DNA of 64,000 bases, from assembly GCA_013399855.1 (NCBI GenBank), contig VXAY01002210.1:713110-777109 (forward strand), given 5' to 3'. Below, piece after piece: positions 23,639 to 35,110 of the stretch. A program made the position numbers and the translations under genes. Position 1 is the stretch's first letter. Each line of letters opens with the position of its first letter. A model generated the notes under the pieces. It made no database searches. It had not been told where the DNA came from and saw nothing but the letters and a program-made list of their open reading frames with translations. The stretch is from Oxyruncus cristatus (lineage: Eukaryota > Chordata > Aves > Passeriformes > Cotingidae).

Positions 23639-24029
23639 TGTAGCTCCCATGTACTCTGAGGTCTGGGTGGTTCCAGGTCGTATTAATTGTGGCACGGTGA
23701 AGTTATAGCTCTTCTCCAGTTTTCTCCATTTAAATAAGGAGTTATTCTGTCTTCTTGTTGAATAAGAGACCATAGGAGACCGGGGGATGAATTGTGCAGA
23801 GCAAGGAGCAGGAATCTGAAGACAATTACAAGGCCATTATTGCTGGCTGTTGTTATCCAATAGGAGTGAGGAAAGATAAGGCTTCCTTTATTTCCTCTGG
23901 ATGCACTAGAGCTGCCTTGGTGAATGGAGTGGTCAAATACTGTCCCTTACATCCTCTGCAGGGATCAAGAGCAGAAGACCCTTTCACAGAGGACTTCCAG
24001 CTTTGCAGTGTCTCCTGCCTGTCAAGAGT
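23639..24029. other. Unique sequence, no gene recognised
   Basis: Mixed composition between a CR1 tail and the GGGAT array. Nothing recognised. Confidence 0.45.
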
Positions 24030-24096
24030 GGGGATGGGATGGGATGGGATGGGATGGGATGGGATGGGATGGTCCCCTGGATCNGATGGGATGGGC
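24030..24096. repeat. (GGGAT)n array with one ambiguous base
   Basis: About eight perfect GGGAT units at 24030-24072, an interruption (tcccctggatc), an N at 24084, then two more units. Runs of three G separated by AT satisfy the G-quadruplex pattern. The N inside the repeat suggests the assembled length is unreliable. Confidence 0.93.
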
Positions 24097-24266
24097 TCTC
24101 AGAAGCTCTGTTAAGGCATAAGGAAGCTGTAGGGCTGTTGCCCTAAACATTTCTTCATGGGATAGAGCAAGGATGTAGAAGAGGGACTCCAGAAAAAAGT
24201 TCCCCTTGAAAAGCCCTCTGGGTAGATGCTGATGCCATCTTTTCCTGTTCTTCATGGAATTAGAGG

Positions 24267-24388
24267 GTTTGCTCAGGGAACCTGATCTAGTGTGAGGCAT
24301 CCCCGCCCATGGTGGGAGGTTTGTAACTCCATGATCTTTAAGGTCCCTTCCAACCCAAACCATTCTGTGATTCTCTGGTTCTGTGAAT
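24267..24388 (+). mobile_element. CR1: CR1 3' end, short
   Basis: 'gtttgctcagggaacctga' through 'ggtcccttccaacccaaac' to three tail units (ATTCTGTG, ATTCTCTG, GTTCTGTG). Confidence 0.9.
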
Positions 24389-25679
24389 CCTTGCAGAATG
24401 ACCCCAAACCCTCTCCCACATAAAACTTCCAAATCAGGTCCTTGATAAGAAAACATGACAGATATTGGGAGATAACTAGAGAGCCCAATTAAAAAGCAAG
24501 CACGTTGGTCAGACACGAACCTTCCAACACATCAGCTTCTGGTTCTGCTGGCAAGTCCCCTTCCCTGGGGGGAAGAATGAACTCTCCTCTTCCATTTCCA
24601 CGTGCTTGAATTTAGTTGTATCATTCTCCTTGTTTCCAGTTCACTTTTTATTCAAGGTCCCGTCAAAGGCAAGTAATTTGGGGGGGGAAATGTGCTTTAA
24701 AAGATGCTTTAATACCCTTCACTGCAGGCTGCCTGAGGCACACTGGGAATGGAGCAACTGCAATGCTCATTTTAAGATGCAAGTTAGGGAATATTTGCTG
24801 CCTGTTACAAGCTGTTGATGCCAAGGTGACACTTGTCTGTTTTGTTCCAACCCGATACTGCCTCACTTTCCTTGGTTCCACCTTTACATCCCCGGAAAAT
24901 GTCAGGTGTATCCTCTTTTGTTGCAGGTGACAGTCAAAGTATGATTAAAGTGCTTGTATTTACAGCGAGCGCTTTGCCAGGTTTTATTCTTGAAAATATA
25001 TAAAGATTTCTCCTCATAAACAAAATGATGGGTCTGCCTTGGCACAGACCTTGAGGAATACACCCAAGATTTTTAGGCATCTCCATATTAAGGCACCTCC
25101 CAACCAGCTGGTCCTGCTAAAAAAAACACGTTCTCAAGTATTTAGGTGGAAGATGGGAAGCTGATGGACCCCGCTGTCCATTCTGCCAGCTTGTTACAGT
25201 CATCACTGAATCCTAATACGTTTTTGTTCCAGTCCAGTGTAAACACCTTGAGAAGCCCCGAAGACTTGCAGGGAGCTCAGGAGGAGAACAGATTGCAGCT
25301 TGGCTTGGTTTGGGGAGGCACCAGCCTGCTCACTACCAAAGGGAGTCTCCCGAAGCTCCACAGAGGGTTGCTTTCATGAAGAATTTGGGTTTCAAAAGGG
25401 CAGAAAAGCAGCACAAACCACCAGAGTCTCCAGCCAGGAGGAGAAAGTCCCACAATCTGAGAGAGCTTCATTTTGACTTCCATGTTGCTTTCCCTGAAGG
25501 CCATTTCTTTTGTGCTCACCTCACCTTCTGGTTCCTGGGAGTCAGGAGGACCAGAGGTGCAAAATCAGTTCAGGTTTATCCATGACTGTCAGTCTGAGGG
25601 CTCGAAGTTTTTCCCCCATGTTCAGATAAAATTCCAGCTGTCTGTGGGGTGTCTCCTTAGATCCACCCATCTTATTAAA
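24389..25679. other. Unique sequence, no gene recognised
   Basis: No repeat family or exon recognised. Open frames at 24606-24930 and 25146-25585 overlap in different phases and on both strands, arguing against coding. Confidence 0.5.
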
Positions 25680-25752
25680 ATTACAGATTCATTAAGGTTG
25701 GAAAAGATCTCCAAGGTCATCAAGTCCAACCTCTCACCAAAAACCCAACCTT
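25680..25752 (-). mobile_element. CR1: CR1 3' tip
   Basis: 'cagattcattaaggttgg' followed by 'aaaagatctccaaggtcatc' and 'aagtccaacctctcacc', then truncated. Confidence 0.88.
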
Positions 25753-26664
25753 CAGTTGAGGGCTGGACTGTCTCTCCCTGTGCTGGAAAGGGAACATCTG
25801 CAGAAACACATAAATCCAGTTGGAATTTGGGAGAAGGTTAAAAGGATTTTGAGCACTTCAAGTCAGTAGGAACAAGTCAACAAATGCTGAGAAACATTAG
25901 AGTAGTTTAAGGCTTTCAAGTTCATCTTTCTTTTTCCCAGTAGATAAAAAAGATTTTAGGAAAAAAACACAAAACAAAACAAAACCAGGTTTTTAAGTAG
26001 ATTTTGCTTCATTTACCCACCTTCGGAATTGTTTATTTTGGCCAGGGCTACCAGCATAATATTTGTCACTTAATTTTCAAACACTGCTTTTACCTACATG
26101 ATGAATTTGGCCAAGTGAACCAAAATTTTCTCCTATTTGAACCAAGACCTGTTGCTGCCTCCATGTCTCCATTTTGGAGGTGTAGAGATAGAGGGAGGAG
26201 GAATGTGACCACACATCTTGAATTTTGGAAGACAACGCAGTTCAGCCTAATCACAGAATCATGTTCCTGTCAAATGAGCCCAGGATGATCCTCCCTTCTC
26301 ATGGATGTGGCAGCTCTGTGGCTGAATTCCTTGGGGGAAAAAAAGAGGTTTGGAGCAAGATAACCACTAAATAAAGCAGTTTTTTAGCACACCTGCAAAT
26401 GGAACAGCTCCAGCTATTGGCAAGTGCAGTTATTTAATGAAGCAAGGAGTTTCTATTGATTTTGTGACTCCAGGTGGAAATTAAAAGGCCTGTTATAATT
26501 AGCCCTAAACTCTCCCATTTATTACTGAGCTGAGCTGTGCCAGGAAGGAGCTTTGTGGCTGGAAATGATGGAGCAGCTGCACCTCGTGCTCGGTGCGTTG
26601 ATCATTCAGGTTCAAACCCACATCAGGGTGACTGTGTGGGGTGGGGGAATCATTTTTTAACTTT
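25753..26664. other. Unique sequence, no gene recognised
   Basis: Contains A-rich stretches (AAAACAAAAC) at 25965-25985. The block 26400-26540 is AT-rich and non-repetitive and could be conserved noncoding DNA. Confidence 0.45.
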
Positions 26665-26920
26665 GCCAAATGCTCTTATGTCAGAAGAAGCTGCCTCGTG
26701 AGGAAAAGGAGAAGAGAAGGTTCCAGGGAGACCTCGGAGGAACTTCCAACACATGAAGGGGCTCCAGGAGCACCAGAAAGGGGCTTTTTACGGGAGTGTG
26801 CAGTGACAGGACAAGGGGCAAAGCCTTGGAGCTGAGATAGAGTAGGATTAGACCAAATTTTAGGAAGAAATTCTTCACTGTGAGGGTGGTGAAGGACTGG
26901 AACAGGTTGGGTTTGTGATG
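26665..26920 (+). mobile_element. CR1: CR1 segment, pair member 1
   Basis: From about 26690 it follows the CR1 ORF2 C-terminal region ('aggttccagggagacctc', then 'gtgacaggacaaggggc' and 'aggaagaaattcttcactg'), and it is lost after 'gactggaacaggttggg'. The preceding 25 bases ('cttatgtcagaagaagctg') also precede the copy at 27367, so the two share more than the usual element. Confidence 0.85.
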
Positions 26921-27366
26921 CCTCTCTTAGTGAAAGGGATCCACATACTGGACCTGGATTCTTGAGAGAAATGTCTTTAAAAGGGGAAAAAACGCACAAG
27001 TCCAAGCTGGATGTGCAAACCCTCACCAGTGCAGATGAAGATGGTCCTTCAGATAAAAATGCCTGGAAACACCCTCTTGGCAGCTCTACCTTTGCTGCCT
27101 CTTGCCCTTAACAATTGGAGACTGGGCTGCCAAAATCTGCAAGGGCAGACTCTGTATCTCTTCACTCTCTAAAAGAGAGACTTTAACCTTTTCCACTCCT
27201 AGAAGGTGTTGGTAAAAATGCAGTGCAACAGTTGGGATTTAAAAGAGGATTTGAGAGGGTGTAGGAGAGGCCAAGGAGGGGTCTGAGGTGATGTGAACTG
27301 GGTCTGAATCTCAATGAGCAGTGGAACAGGAGGAAATCTGGGCAAGCCCAGAGTGGGATTCATGGT

Positions 27367-27502
27367 CTTATGTCAGAAGCAGCTGCCTCATGTGAGGAAA
27401 AGGAGAGGAGAAGGTTCCAGGGAGACCTCAGAGCAACTTCCAACACCTGAAGGGGCTCCAAGAGCACCAGAAAGGGACCTTTTACAAGACCCTTTGCAGT
27501 GA
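27367..27502 (+). mobile_element. CR1: CR1 segment, pair member 2
   Basis: Same start as the copy at 26665 ('cttatgtcagaagcagctg'), then 'ccagggagacctcagagc', 'ctgaaggggctccaagagc' and 'ccttttacaagaccctttg', where it ends. It is shorter at its 3' side than member 1. Confidence 0.83.
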
Positions 27503-28940
27503 TAAACCAGGGCTTCAGCACTCAGGAGTAATTGGATATCTTTGTAAAGGCTCAAGGCTTGACTGAGTTTCTGAGGATCCTTTCAGGGGTGTTTAGAACT
27601 CCTTGTCCCAAAATTACCAGCTGGGCAATTTGCCTGGAAGTTCCTCATCCAGCCTCTGACTTGGAGCAGCATTAATTGTGGTGCTGGACCGGGTCAGACA
27701 TGGTTTTGTTTGGTTAAATCCTTTAGATCTCCAAAAAATGAACTTTCACACGGTGATCTGCTGCTCTGCTGCCTTACCCTTTTAGGCAAAAAAAAGGTTT
27801 CCTCCCCTAAAATCAAGCTTGAACCTTTGCTTTGTAGAATTAGAAGCTTCTCAGCCTGTCTGGAGTGGAAGGGTTGATGGTTTTAAACCAGCTTTAGTCT
27901 GTATCTGGTGCCCAAAGGAGAACAGTTGCAAAGCTCTAAGTGCCATTAATATTTCTCATGATATTAAGGTCAAGTTTTATCAATCTGTTGTCAGAGAGCT
28001 GCAGTGGTAGAAGCCAATCAAGCAGAGAGAATGTGTAAATTAAATTATGTGCTAGAAAAGTTAATTAAAAAGGCAAAAATGGAAGGGAAAAAAAGATCCT
28101 CCCCATGTGTTACGTGTGTCCATCACAGAGCAGGAAGGGTCTGGTGAACAGAGGAGGGAGGGAGGGAGGGAGGGAATTATGACCCCCTGACCTAAGAAAG
28201 GAGCACAGTTTGGTGCCAAAATCATCTTTTATAATGGGAAGAGGAAGATGTAGAAGTAAGAAATCTTCAGGGCACGTTCCTGGGTCATGCAGGCTAATTT
28301 ACCCAGCCCGAGGAAACAACTGAGCTGCTGAGGGTATCAAATAATCAACAAAATCTGAATTATTGATAAACACATCTTTACATCCACAGGCACCGTGACA
28401 ACAACTTCTTGGGGGAGAAAACTGAAAATCATAGAGTGCACCGTGCAACAAGGTGGAGGGAAGAAAAGAGCAATTATGCAGATGCAATTTAATACTGAAC
28501 ACTATTTAATCACTTGGGGGGTTGTGCATGCATAAATGCCGAAGAATTCTGACATTACACTCTGAGATTAGGGTATGATTAATGGGGGGAAAATGTTGTT
28601 AGTTGAATTTCTGTGATTTATAAATCCACATGAGAGATTACTTGGGGATCTGAACAGTGACACTTCTCTGCACGGCACAGGAACCAGCTCAGATGCTGGG
28701 GAGGTGACTCAGGTAAGACAATAAAATCAGGTCAGAAAGAAAGACCAGGATAAATCCTTCTCAGAAAAAAAGTTGGAAAGTGGGAAAAAACGTCCTCACC
28801 CTAAAAAGACACCCCCCATCTCTTGTTCCTCAGCACATTATGTTTCGACACTTTCATTCTAGGTCACACTGTCATTACTTTGCACAGTTCCACCTTCCTG
28901 CTTCCTTTTCTTCACCAAAAGCTGTGGGATTTTTTTTTTT
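27503..28940. other. Unique sequence with a small GGGA repeat
   Basis: No gene recognised. (GGGA)n occupies about 28151-28175. AT-rich at 28020-28090 and 28560-28640. Confidence 0.5.
28151..28175. repeat. (GGGA)n short tetranucleotide repeat
   Basis: Five to six units of GAGG/GGAG ending in AATTATG. Four G3 runs separated by single A bases also fit a compact G-quadruplex pattern. Confidence 0.9.
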
Positions 28941-29012
28941 NNNNNNNNNNNNNNNNNNNNNNNNNNNNNNNNNNNNNNNNNNNNNNNNNNNNNNNNNNNN
29001 NNNNNNNNNNNN
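28941..29012. other. Assembly gap (72 N)
   Basis: Seventy-two undetermined bases preceded by a T10 run and followed within 20 bases by (TA)n and a T16 run. Two overlapping translated frames spanning the gap are meaningless. Confidence 1.
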
Positions 29013-29031
29013 AAATATGGCGCGAGGGGAA

Positions 29032-29062
<31 letters not shown>
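29032..29062. repeat. (TA)n followed by poly-T
   Basis: About eight TA units at 29032-29047, then sixteen T. Together with the T run left of the gap, this is a sequencing-hostile low-complexity zone that probably caused the gap. Confidence 0.95.
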
Positions 29063-30432
29063 CCCCCTATTCTCCCAAAGGTAACAAAACTGAGAGTAAA
29101 GCTTTTGGGAATAGCTTGGACTTATGATGGGAGATGGATGTGGAGTCAAAAGATAAGACAGACAATCAGGAACATGATTTCTTTAGTGAAGGAGTAGATT
29201 GCAGGCTCTAATTACTTGTCAGATACTTGTCTTGAGTCAAGCCAAAAAAAAGGGCATAACAGGTTCCAGTGGCTGGAAATGTAAGTCAGCAAAATTAGAA
29301 CTGAATTCATGGTGTACATCTTTAATCATGAAGTTGAATCAGCCTTCAGAACAGACAACCAGTGGACGTGATAAATTCCCTCATCATTTAGCCATTTTAG
29401 GGGAAGATTATCTATTTAAAAAAAAAAAAAAAGTTTTCTATGTAGTTTAAGCAGAAATAAATGGGATACTTTGTGGATATTGGTGAGGCAAAATTTCGTG
29501 CTCTGAACTAGGGAGGTCAGAGAAGTTTCTCAGAAGGGTTTTGCGAGGTTTGAAACCAAATCTGGGTTGGTTTGGACGGTCCTGTTCAACAACATTTGGG
29601 CCCTCAGCAGTAACCCTCAATTTGCTAATTTGTTGAAGCTGCTGAGAAGCCACCAGGTTATGGATCTGCACCTGGAGTGTGCCATTACAGCACAATTCAG
29701 GGGAGTTTTCATGTGCAAATCCAATACAACTGAGGACTTAAAAGATAAATGTTCCAGGACCTGCCAACCACCAGGTCCAAGAGCACAGATGAGGGATGTA
29801 CTCCACGGACAATGTCCACGTGGAAAATGTTTGCAGAAGGGTCTCCTCTAGGTTTTACCTCCTAGAACTTGTCAGTTCCCAAAAGACAATAAATTCTGGC
29901 TGGTTTTGCATAAACTGGGAGATCTCCAAGTGTTTGGTGTCCGTAAGACAAACGTCTTAAAAACAGGGCTGGACAAGAAGATCAGGGCAGAAGAAGGAAT
30001 GAATGGACGTGGATGAATCTCTGCCAGGAAGTTACACACACACACACACAAAGAGCACAGAACCAGGTGCCTCATCAATTAACCTGCCCCTGCTGTCTCC
30101 ACAAATCACTTTGTGCTGCCATACATCAGCCTCAGAAATCCAGAAAAGTGTTTGCACACCTAATTCCTGTTTAAGGAGCGAAATCCCCTTCGAAATCCTT
30201 TGGTCTGGTAAATACTTTTGCGGATCTGAGCCTTCTGGCTCTAATCTCAGAGGGGCTAAAACAAGAGCGTGTTACTTGTTCTCCTGTAAGTGCACAAGAC
30301 GAAGGATAAACTGAAAGGAAAACACTGAACTCCCACAATGTCTCCAGGAGGGATTTTAGACAATCTCCTGGAAAAGTCACAGTGGGAATGAATTACACCT
30401 GAGTGAAGGTGGAACCTCATAAAATAAGGGAT
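29063..30432. other. Unique sequence with a CA repeat
   Basis: No gene recognised. An A14 run lies near 29418-29432, and (AC)n of about 8.5 units lies at 30034-30050. Confidence 0.5.
30034..30050. repeat. (AC)n dinucleotide repeat
   Basis: Perfect AC run of 17 bases. Confidence 0.95.
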
Positions 30433-30555
30433 AACCTGACCAGGACTAAACTGATCTAGTGGAAGGTGTCCCTGCCCATGGCAGAGGGGTTAAAATTAGA
30501 TGACCTTTAAGGCCCGTTCCAACCCCAACGATTCCAGGTTTCTATGAATGCATGA
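30433..30555 (+). mobile_element. CR1: CR1 3' end, short
   Basis: 'aaactgatctagtggaagg' through 'cccgttccaaccccaacg' to a degenerate tail (ATTCCAGG, TTTCTATG, AATGCATG). Confidence 0.9.
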
Positions 30556-30738
30556 TTATTTTTGCACCCAGGATTTAATGTCTGTTGTGACAGAGGTGGG
30601 AGCAGCTGTGAAAGAGGGATTAGATTGTTTAAGGCCAATTTTTTTCCCTCCCTGATGTAGCATGGACTCTAAGCCACCCACCTCTCCACAGAGAACCAAG
30701 AAAGGGAGTTCATCTCTGGTTTTGGTTGGGAGATCTCT

Positions 30739-30973
30739 CTCTGGAGAGCCAGGTGACATCCCTGAGTGTTGCATGGAAGTGGCAGGAGCAAGCCCACACA
30801 CCATGTGTGTGCTGAGAGACAGGGAGGAGAGAGAGAAAATGAACAGTGGGATCAGGGATTTGGACCATGGCATGGAGGTCACCCTCAAAGCATCTCCTGT
30901 GCATGGCAACCTTCCCCTCTGGAAGTTGGGTGGTGCAAAGGAGAGCTACAGAGGAAAGAGGGAGAAGTGGGAT
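30739..30973. repeat. Block paralogous to 15985-16068
   Basis: Shares 'ggagagccaggtgacatccc', 'tgttg' and 'agctacagagg' with the block left of the CR1 at 16069, then reaches the same CR1 boundary ('gtgggataatagaattctag'). This copy has about 170 bp (30780-30950) with no counterpart at 16 kb. Confidence 0.65.
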
Positions 30974-31150
30974 AATAGAATTCTAGAATTGCTAAGCTTG
31001 GGAAAGACCTTTAAGGTCATCAAGTCCAACCCTCAGCCCAACACCACCACCATGTTCACCACTAAACCACATCCTTAAGTGCCACATCCACATGTTTTCT
31101 GAACACTTCCAGTGATGGTGACTCCAGCAGTTCCATGGGCAGCCTGTTTC
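30974..31150 (-). mobile_element. CR1: CR1 3' end paired with 16069
   Basis: Tail 'aatagaattctagaattgc' followed by 'aagcttgggaaagaccttt', 'accaccaccatgttcacc' and 'ttccagtgatggtgactcc', truncated after 'ccatgggcagcctgtttc'. Confidence 0.92.
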
Positions 31151-31656
31151 ACCTCATTCCCCCTCTAGTATCCATGTTGTGGACAAAAATGGTCTTCTCC
31201 AAAGGTGTGTCTGCCTGAGGTGACACCTTCTCTCTGCACCAGAGGGGCTGAAATCCCACACAAGGTGAGGATTAAACCTTCTCCTGGGCAATGGCCTTGA
31301 TCTGCACCTGCCCCATCCTGCAGAATCCCTTTTTGGAAAAAGGTTCACTTCTCTGAACTCCTCCCTTGTTCAGCCTTGCTCTGCAGTGGGGACAAGTGCC
31401 CAGCCAGAGCTTTCCAAGGACAAGAACCAGATCAAGATGGAAAGGGTGGTGAGGGATATGCCTGAATCTCAGAAAGGGGAGATTTTCTCAACCCACAGAG
31501 ATTTATTTGTCTGTTGGTGCCGCAGGGAAAATGAAACCATGGATGTCCAACCCAGTGTGTCTGGAATCCCTTCTCCCAGAGGGAACTCTTCACTAGACAG
31601 ATTTCCAAGAGCGGGGTAATTCCGTTGCCCTTTTTGGGGGAAAGCTGAGCCACCAG
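31151..31656. other. Unique sequence with a diverged 127-bp-repeat relative
   Basis: No gene recognised. About 31396-31450 ('cccagccagagctttccaag', 'gacaagaaccagatcaagatg') resembles the middle of the tandem units at 32411-32760, about 1.1 kb away. Overlapping frames on both strands argue against coding. Confidence 0.5.
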
Positions 31657-32950
31657 TGTAAGGAAGACCCCTCCGCAGGTCTTCCCATTGCCAGCAAACT
31701 GTCAGCACCTTATAAAGGACTCACTCTGACACTTGACAGAATAACACTCTTTATTAATACAAATTCTGACAGGTTAATAAGGTTTGTGGTGGTCGGTGAG
31801 AGGGTCTGGCTGCAGAAACACGTTTAAAACAATCCAACAATTCTATAAAGCAAGCACAGGCACAAACTCTAAAACAATCTACTAATATATTATGGAGCAA
31901 AAGTGAGCTCTAGGCCTTAAAACAACAGTCAGCACATAGAGAATAAATTTCTCACCCCACAGGCATCCCTGAACAGGGGGGAAAGACAGGTTTGGCCCAT
32001 CAGCTGATCCAGCAGTTTTGGTGGACATCTTCCTCCGATTTCTCCCCATTTCCAACTTCCTTTTATGGTATCTCTTCAGGTTTAGGTGGAGTTGGAGTGA
32101 CTCTGGTCATAAGTACTTTGCTGGGTAGTTTTCCTTGGCATTTATCCCTCTTGGTGGACAGATACAGCAGGGACGAAGTATCACCGTGTCCTCCTTCCTA
32201 CAGGATGTTTGTGGAGGGAGGCCACAGTGCCGTCACATCGCTTCTCTCTCCATTGCATCCCCCAATAACAGGAGGTTATGTGTTTACAGAACCTTTGTGG
32301 GGCATCATGACCGTGTTTCATTCGGGAAACAGTAGCTGGTTCTGCTCCGTAATTCTTATTCTCCTTTTACTTTTAACCCCACCCGTTACTCCACAGTTGG
32401 AAAAATGCACAAACCCCTGAATCAAAGGGCACTTTTTGCCCAACCAGGCTGCAATTCCTGCTTTCAATGTGTTGTCCAAGCCCATCCAGAGCTCTCCAAG
32501 GACAAGAACTGGATCTGGATGAGGAGGGAAAACCCACAAACCCCTGAGAGACCAAAGGGCATCTCTTGCCCAACCAGGCTGCAATTCCTGCTTTCAATGT
32601 GTCTTCCAAGCCCACCCAGAGCTCTCCAGGGAAAAGAAATGGATCTGGATGAGCAAGGAAAACCCACAGCCCCTGAATCAAAGACACCTCTTGCCCAACC
32701 AGGCTGCAGATCCTGCTTTCAGAATGTTTTCCCAGCCCATCCATCTCAGTTCATTCCTGTCTCTGTGGTTGGACCCCGCTCCTGGTCCTGCGTTTGTGCA
32801 GAACTTTGCACAACAGGAATCTCGCCCAAGGTGGACCTGAGGCCAACTAGTGACGAATAATTAGTGCAAATCTTTCTCCTTGCCATGTTAATCATGTCAG
32901 GACCCAGCGCATCTGTCTCAGCAGGGCACAGCTCGTTATAAGTAACCAAA
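31657..32950 (-). mobile_element. Probable LTR-derived block with internal tandem repeats
   Basis: In minus orientation, a TATA-like CTTTATAGAA near 31845 is followed about 90 bp later by AATAAA (31750-31755). A U5-like stretch then reaches '...ttaca' at 31657, immediately followed by 'ctggtggctcagc', which is plausible as a primer-binding-site start. This is the order expected of an LTR promoter/polyA region. The upper boundary is uncertain, no target duplication was found, and no retroviral gene is visible nearby. The 127-bp tandem units would lie in the U3 part. The whole call is inference from layout. Confidence 0.4.
32411..32760. repeat. 127-129-bp tandem repeat, about 2.8 units
   Basis: The anchor 'cccctga' recurs at 32414, 32541 and 32670, spaced 127 and 129 bp. 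Each unit carries 'ttgcccaaccaggctgca', 'cctgctttca', 'gagctctcca' (absent in unit 3) and 'tggatctggatga'. The third unit breaks off after 'cccagcccatcc'. Confidence 0.95.
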
Positions 32951-33184
32951 CGCTAATGGTCCCCAACAGAAAATGAGTTACACTTATAAAGAGTGGCAAA
33001 CCCCAAGAAATGTGAGATTCTGGCAGCGGGAGAAATGGGGGTGGTTTACACACTTGACTGAGCCCCAAAAGTGGGAGAACATTCCTCCCCACCTTCACAT
33101 CCCCAAGCTAAAAGATTTCACAGACGACCTCAAAACCCTGTGAATTTGTGCAGGTTGGTTGGAGGGAATCCGAGATTTCCCTAG

Positions 33185-33360
33185 TTGCCATTAATATTTT
33201 GACACTTTCCATGGCCAACACTTTGCTGAGCACAAGACAATCTAATTAAACCAACACATTTTAACCTTATTTCAGTGTGGCTGGTGCAATGTTGAGCTCA
33301 CTAATTTGCAAAACTAATGAGTACAGTCTGACCCAGAGCTGCTTTTTACAGTGTCAATTC
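33185..33360. other. Candidate conserved noncoding element
   Basis: Repeat-free AT-rich block with CCATTAATATTTTG, TCTAATTAAACC and CTAATTTGCAAAACTAATG homeodomain-like cores. Alignment to other birds would decide; speculative. Confidence 0.18.
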
Positions 33361-34889
33361 ACCCAGTAAGTCTGGAAATCTGGGGCTCTTTACTTTTCCT
33401 TTTTTTTCACTGTTTGATTTGGATGTGCTGAGCTGAAACCCCAATTAAAACCCCGCAAAGTGAAAGGATTCCAGAATTCTGGAAAAAAAAAAACGAAAGC
33501 ATAACTAAGGTTCAAAGCCCGTTTTTCCTCCCTTTTCTTCTCCAAGATGTGCTGTGGGGTCTAAGCCAAGTCCTCACTTTGCAGGTTTTTGATCAAGAGT
33601 GGGAAGAAAGAGGAATAAAATAAAAGTGAACAAAGCACAAATATCACTGATGAAAGAAATAAAACTAAAGGAAACAAATTTCAAACACAATTTACATTTT
33701 TTTTTTTTCCGTGACAAAACCCACCTCCTTCCAAAACCAGAGCTGAATTCATTTTCTCCTACATCCTTCCCTAGAAAGAATATCGAAGTGTTTTCCAGGA
33801 CTATTGTATTTCCAATGACTTTTAGTGATTTTTTAAAGAAACAACTTCAGATGGATTTCCCCCCCCCCCTTTGGTGCACTCAGATGTTCCCTTTTCGTTG
33901 TAGCTATATATTACATTACATTAATCACATCACAATACACAGATTATAGAGATGTGATGTTTCTTTCAGGCCATTAATGTGTTTCTGAATCAAGGTGTGG
34001 TCCAGTTAGAGAAGAAAATTATATGTATAAATATAACTTTTGGAGAGTGTAGACACTTGACCTTTTACCCAGAAGTAAATGGGAGCATAAAGAAAAATAT
34101 GCATCCAAATGCACTTCATTTCATGCATCTTAAACCCAAAATCTCAACCAGTCCTCTGAGTAAGAGGAGAGAAATGAGCTTTTACTAGGCAGTTCACTTC
34201 TGATTTTCTGTATCTATTTAAGATGAGATAAATCATCCCCAAGGAAACTCCCATGTCAGTCAAATGGGATGTATCCCTTTCCTAAATCTGCTGATGAACA
34301 GACTCCAGGAGCTGCAGCTGCTCCAGGTGGGACCACAAGTGGTGCAGGGTCACATCAGACCTGCTATTTTTCCTTGCAATGACATGAGTTTTACTTCTAT
34401 AAATGAATTTTTACGCCCAGGAAAAGCCATTTCTCTGGGTTAGAAGTGGAGGTGAAAATCTCTGAGGCAGGATGAGCTGACAGGACACAAACATCAACCC
34501 AGCTTCATTCCCAAAATGAATTCACTCCCAAAATAGGCTGTGGGTGTGCCTTTAACCCTCACCTCCAAGAGGAGGAAGCAGAGAGAGATGGTGGAGTGAG
34601 ACTCAGAATATTGATTTTTCATGGACCTGAACATTCAGGTTGGATTTGGGAAGCCCCAGTCACAGCTGGATGGGATTTCATCCCACCCTGTTCACAGCAG
34701 GTGAGGAAAACAATCTCAGGGAATAGACTGTCAGGAGAGAAAGCATCCAAAAAACATGGGAATGTGGGACTGGGAGTAACATGGTGGATCAGGGTGTGTG
34801 AAATGATTCCACAGCAAAACGTGGGAGGGAAACATTCCACCAATGCCAGTGTTGCACACAAGGATATCAAAGGGTACTAATTTGTCCCA

Positions 34890-35110
34890 GCCATAAATAT
34901 ATTTGAGAAAGCCAAATCAAAACCTCTCTCTGGCACTAATTAAACTTTGCCCTGATTTGCAGGGCTGAATTTTAATTGCAATACAACTGCATAGCTTTGA
35001 TTTAATTCCCTTCTGTTGGATGCAATTGCGTTTAACCAAATCACATCCCATCGATTGCTGCTTGTTTGCAGTGAAGACTATTTATTTCCTCTGCAGCAAA
35101 TTATTGTTAA
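34890..35110. other. Candidate conserved noncoding element
   Basis: Contains ACTAATTAAACTTTG, TTTTAATTGCAATAC, CTTTGATTTAATTCCC and AAATTATTGTTAATG. It has TAAT and CTTTGAT (TCF-like) motifs, very few CpG and no repeat signature. Function is unproven. Confidence 0.2.

Noticed and set aside
28780..29197. Frames spanning the N gap
   Set aside because: They include about 25 undetermined residues and homopolymer-derived sequence.
32411..32760. Possible satellite DNA array
   Set aside because: Only about three units are present and the block lies in a probable LTR, so a local tandem duplication is the simpler reading.
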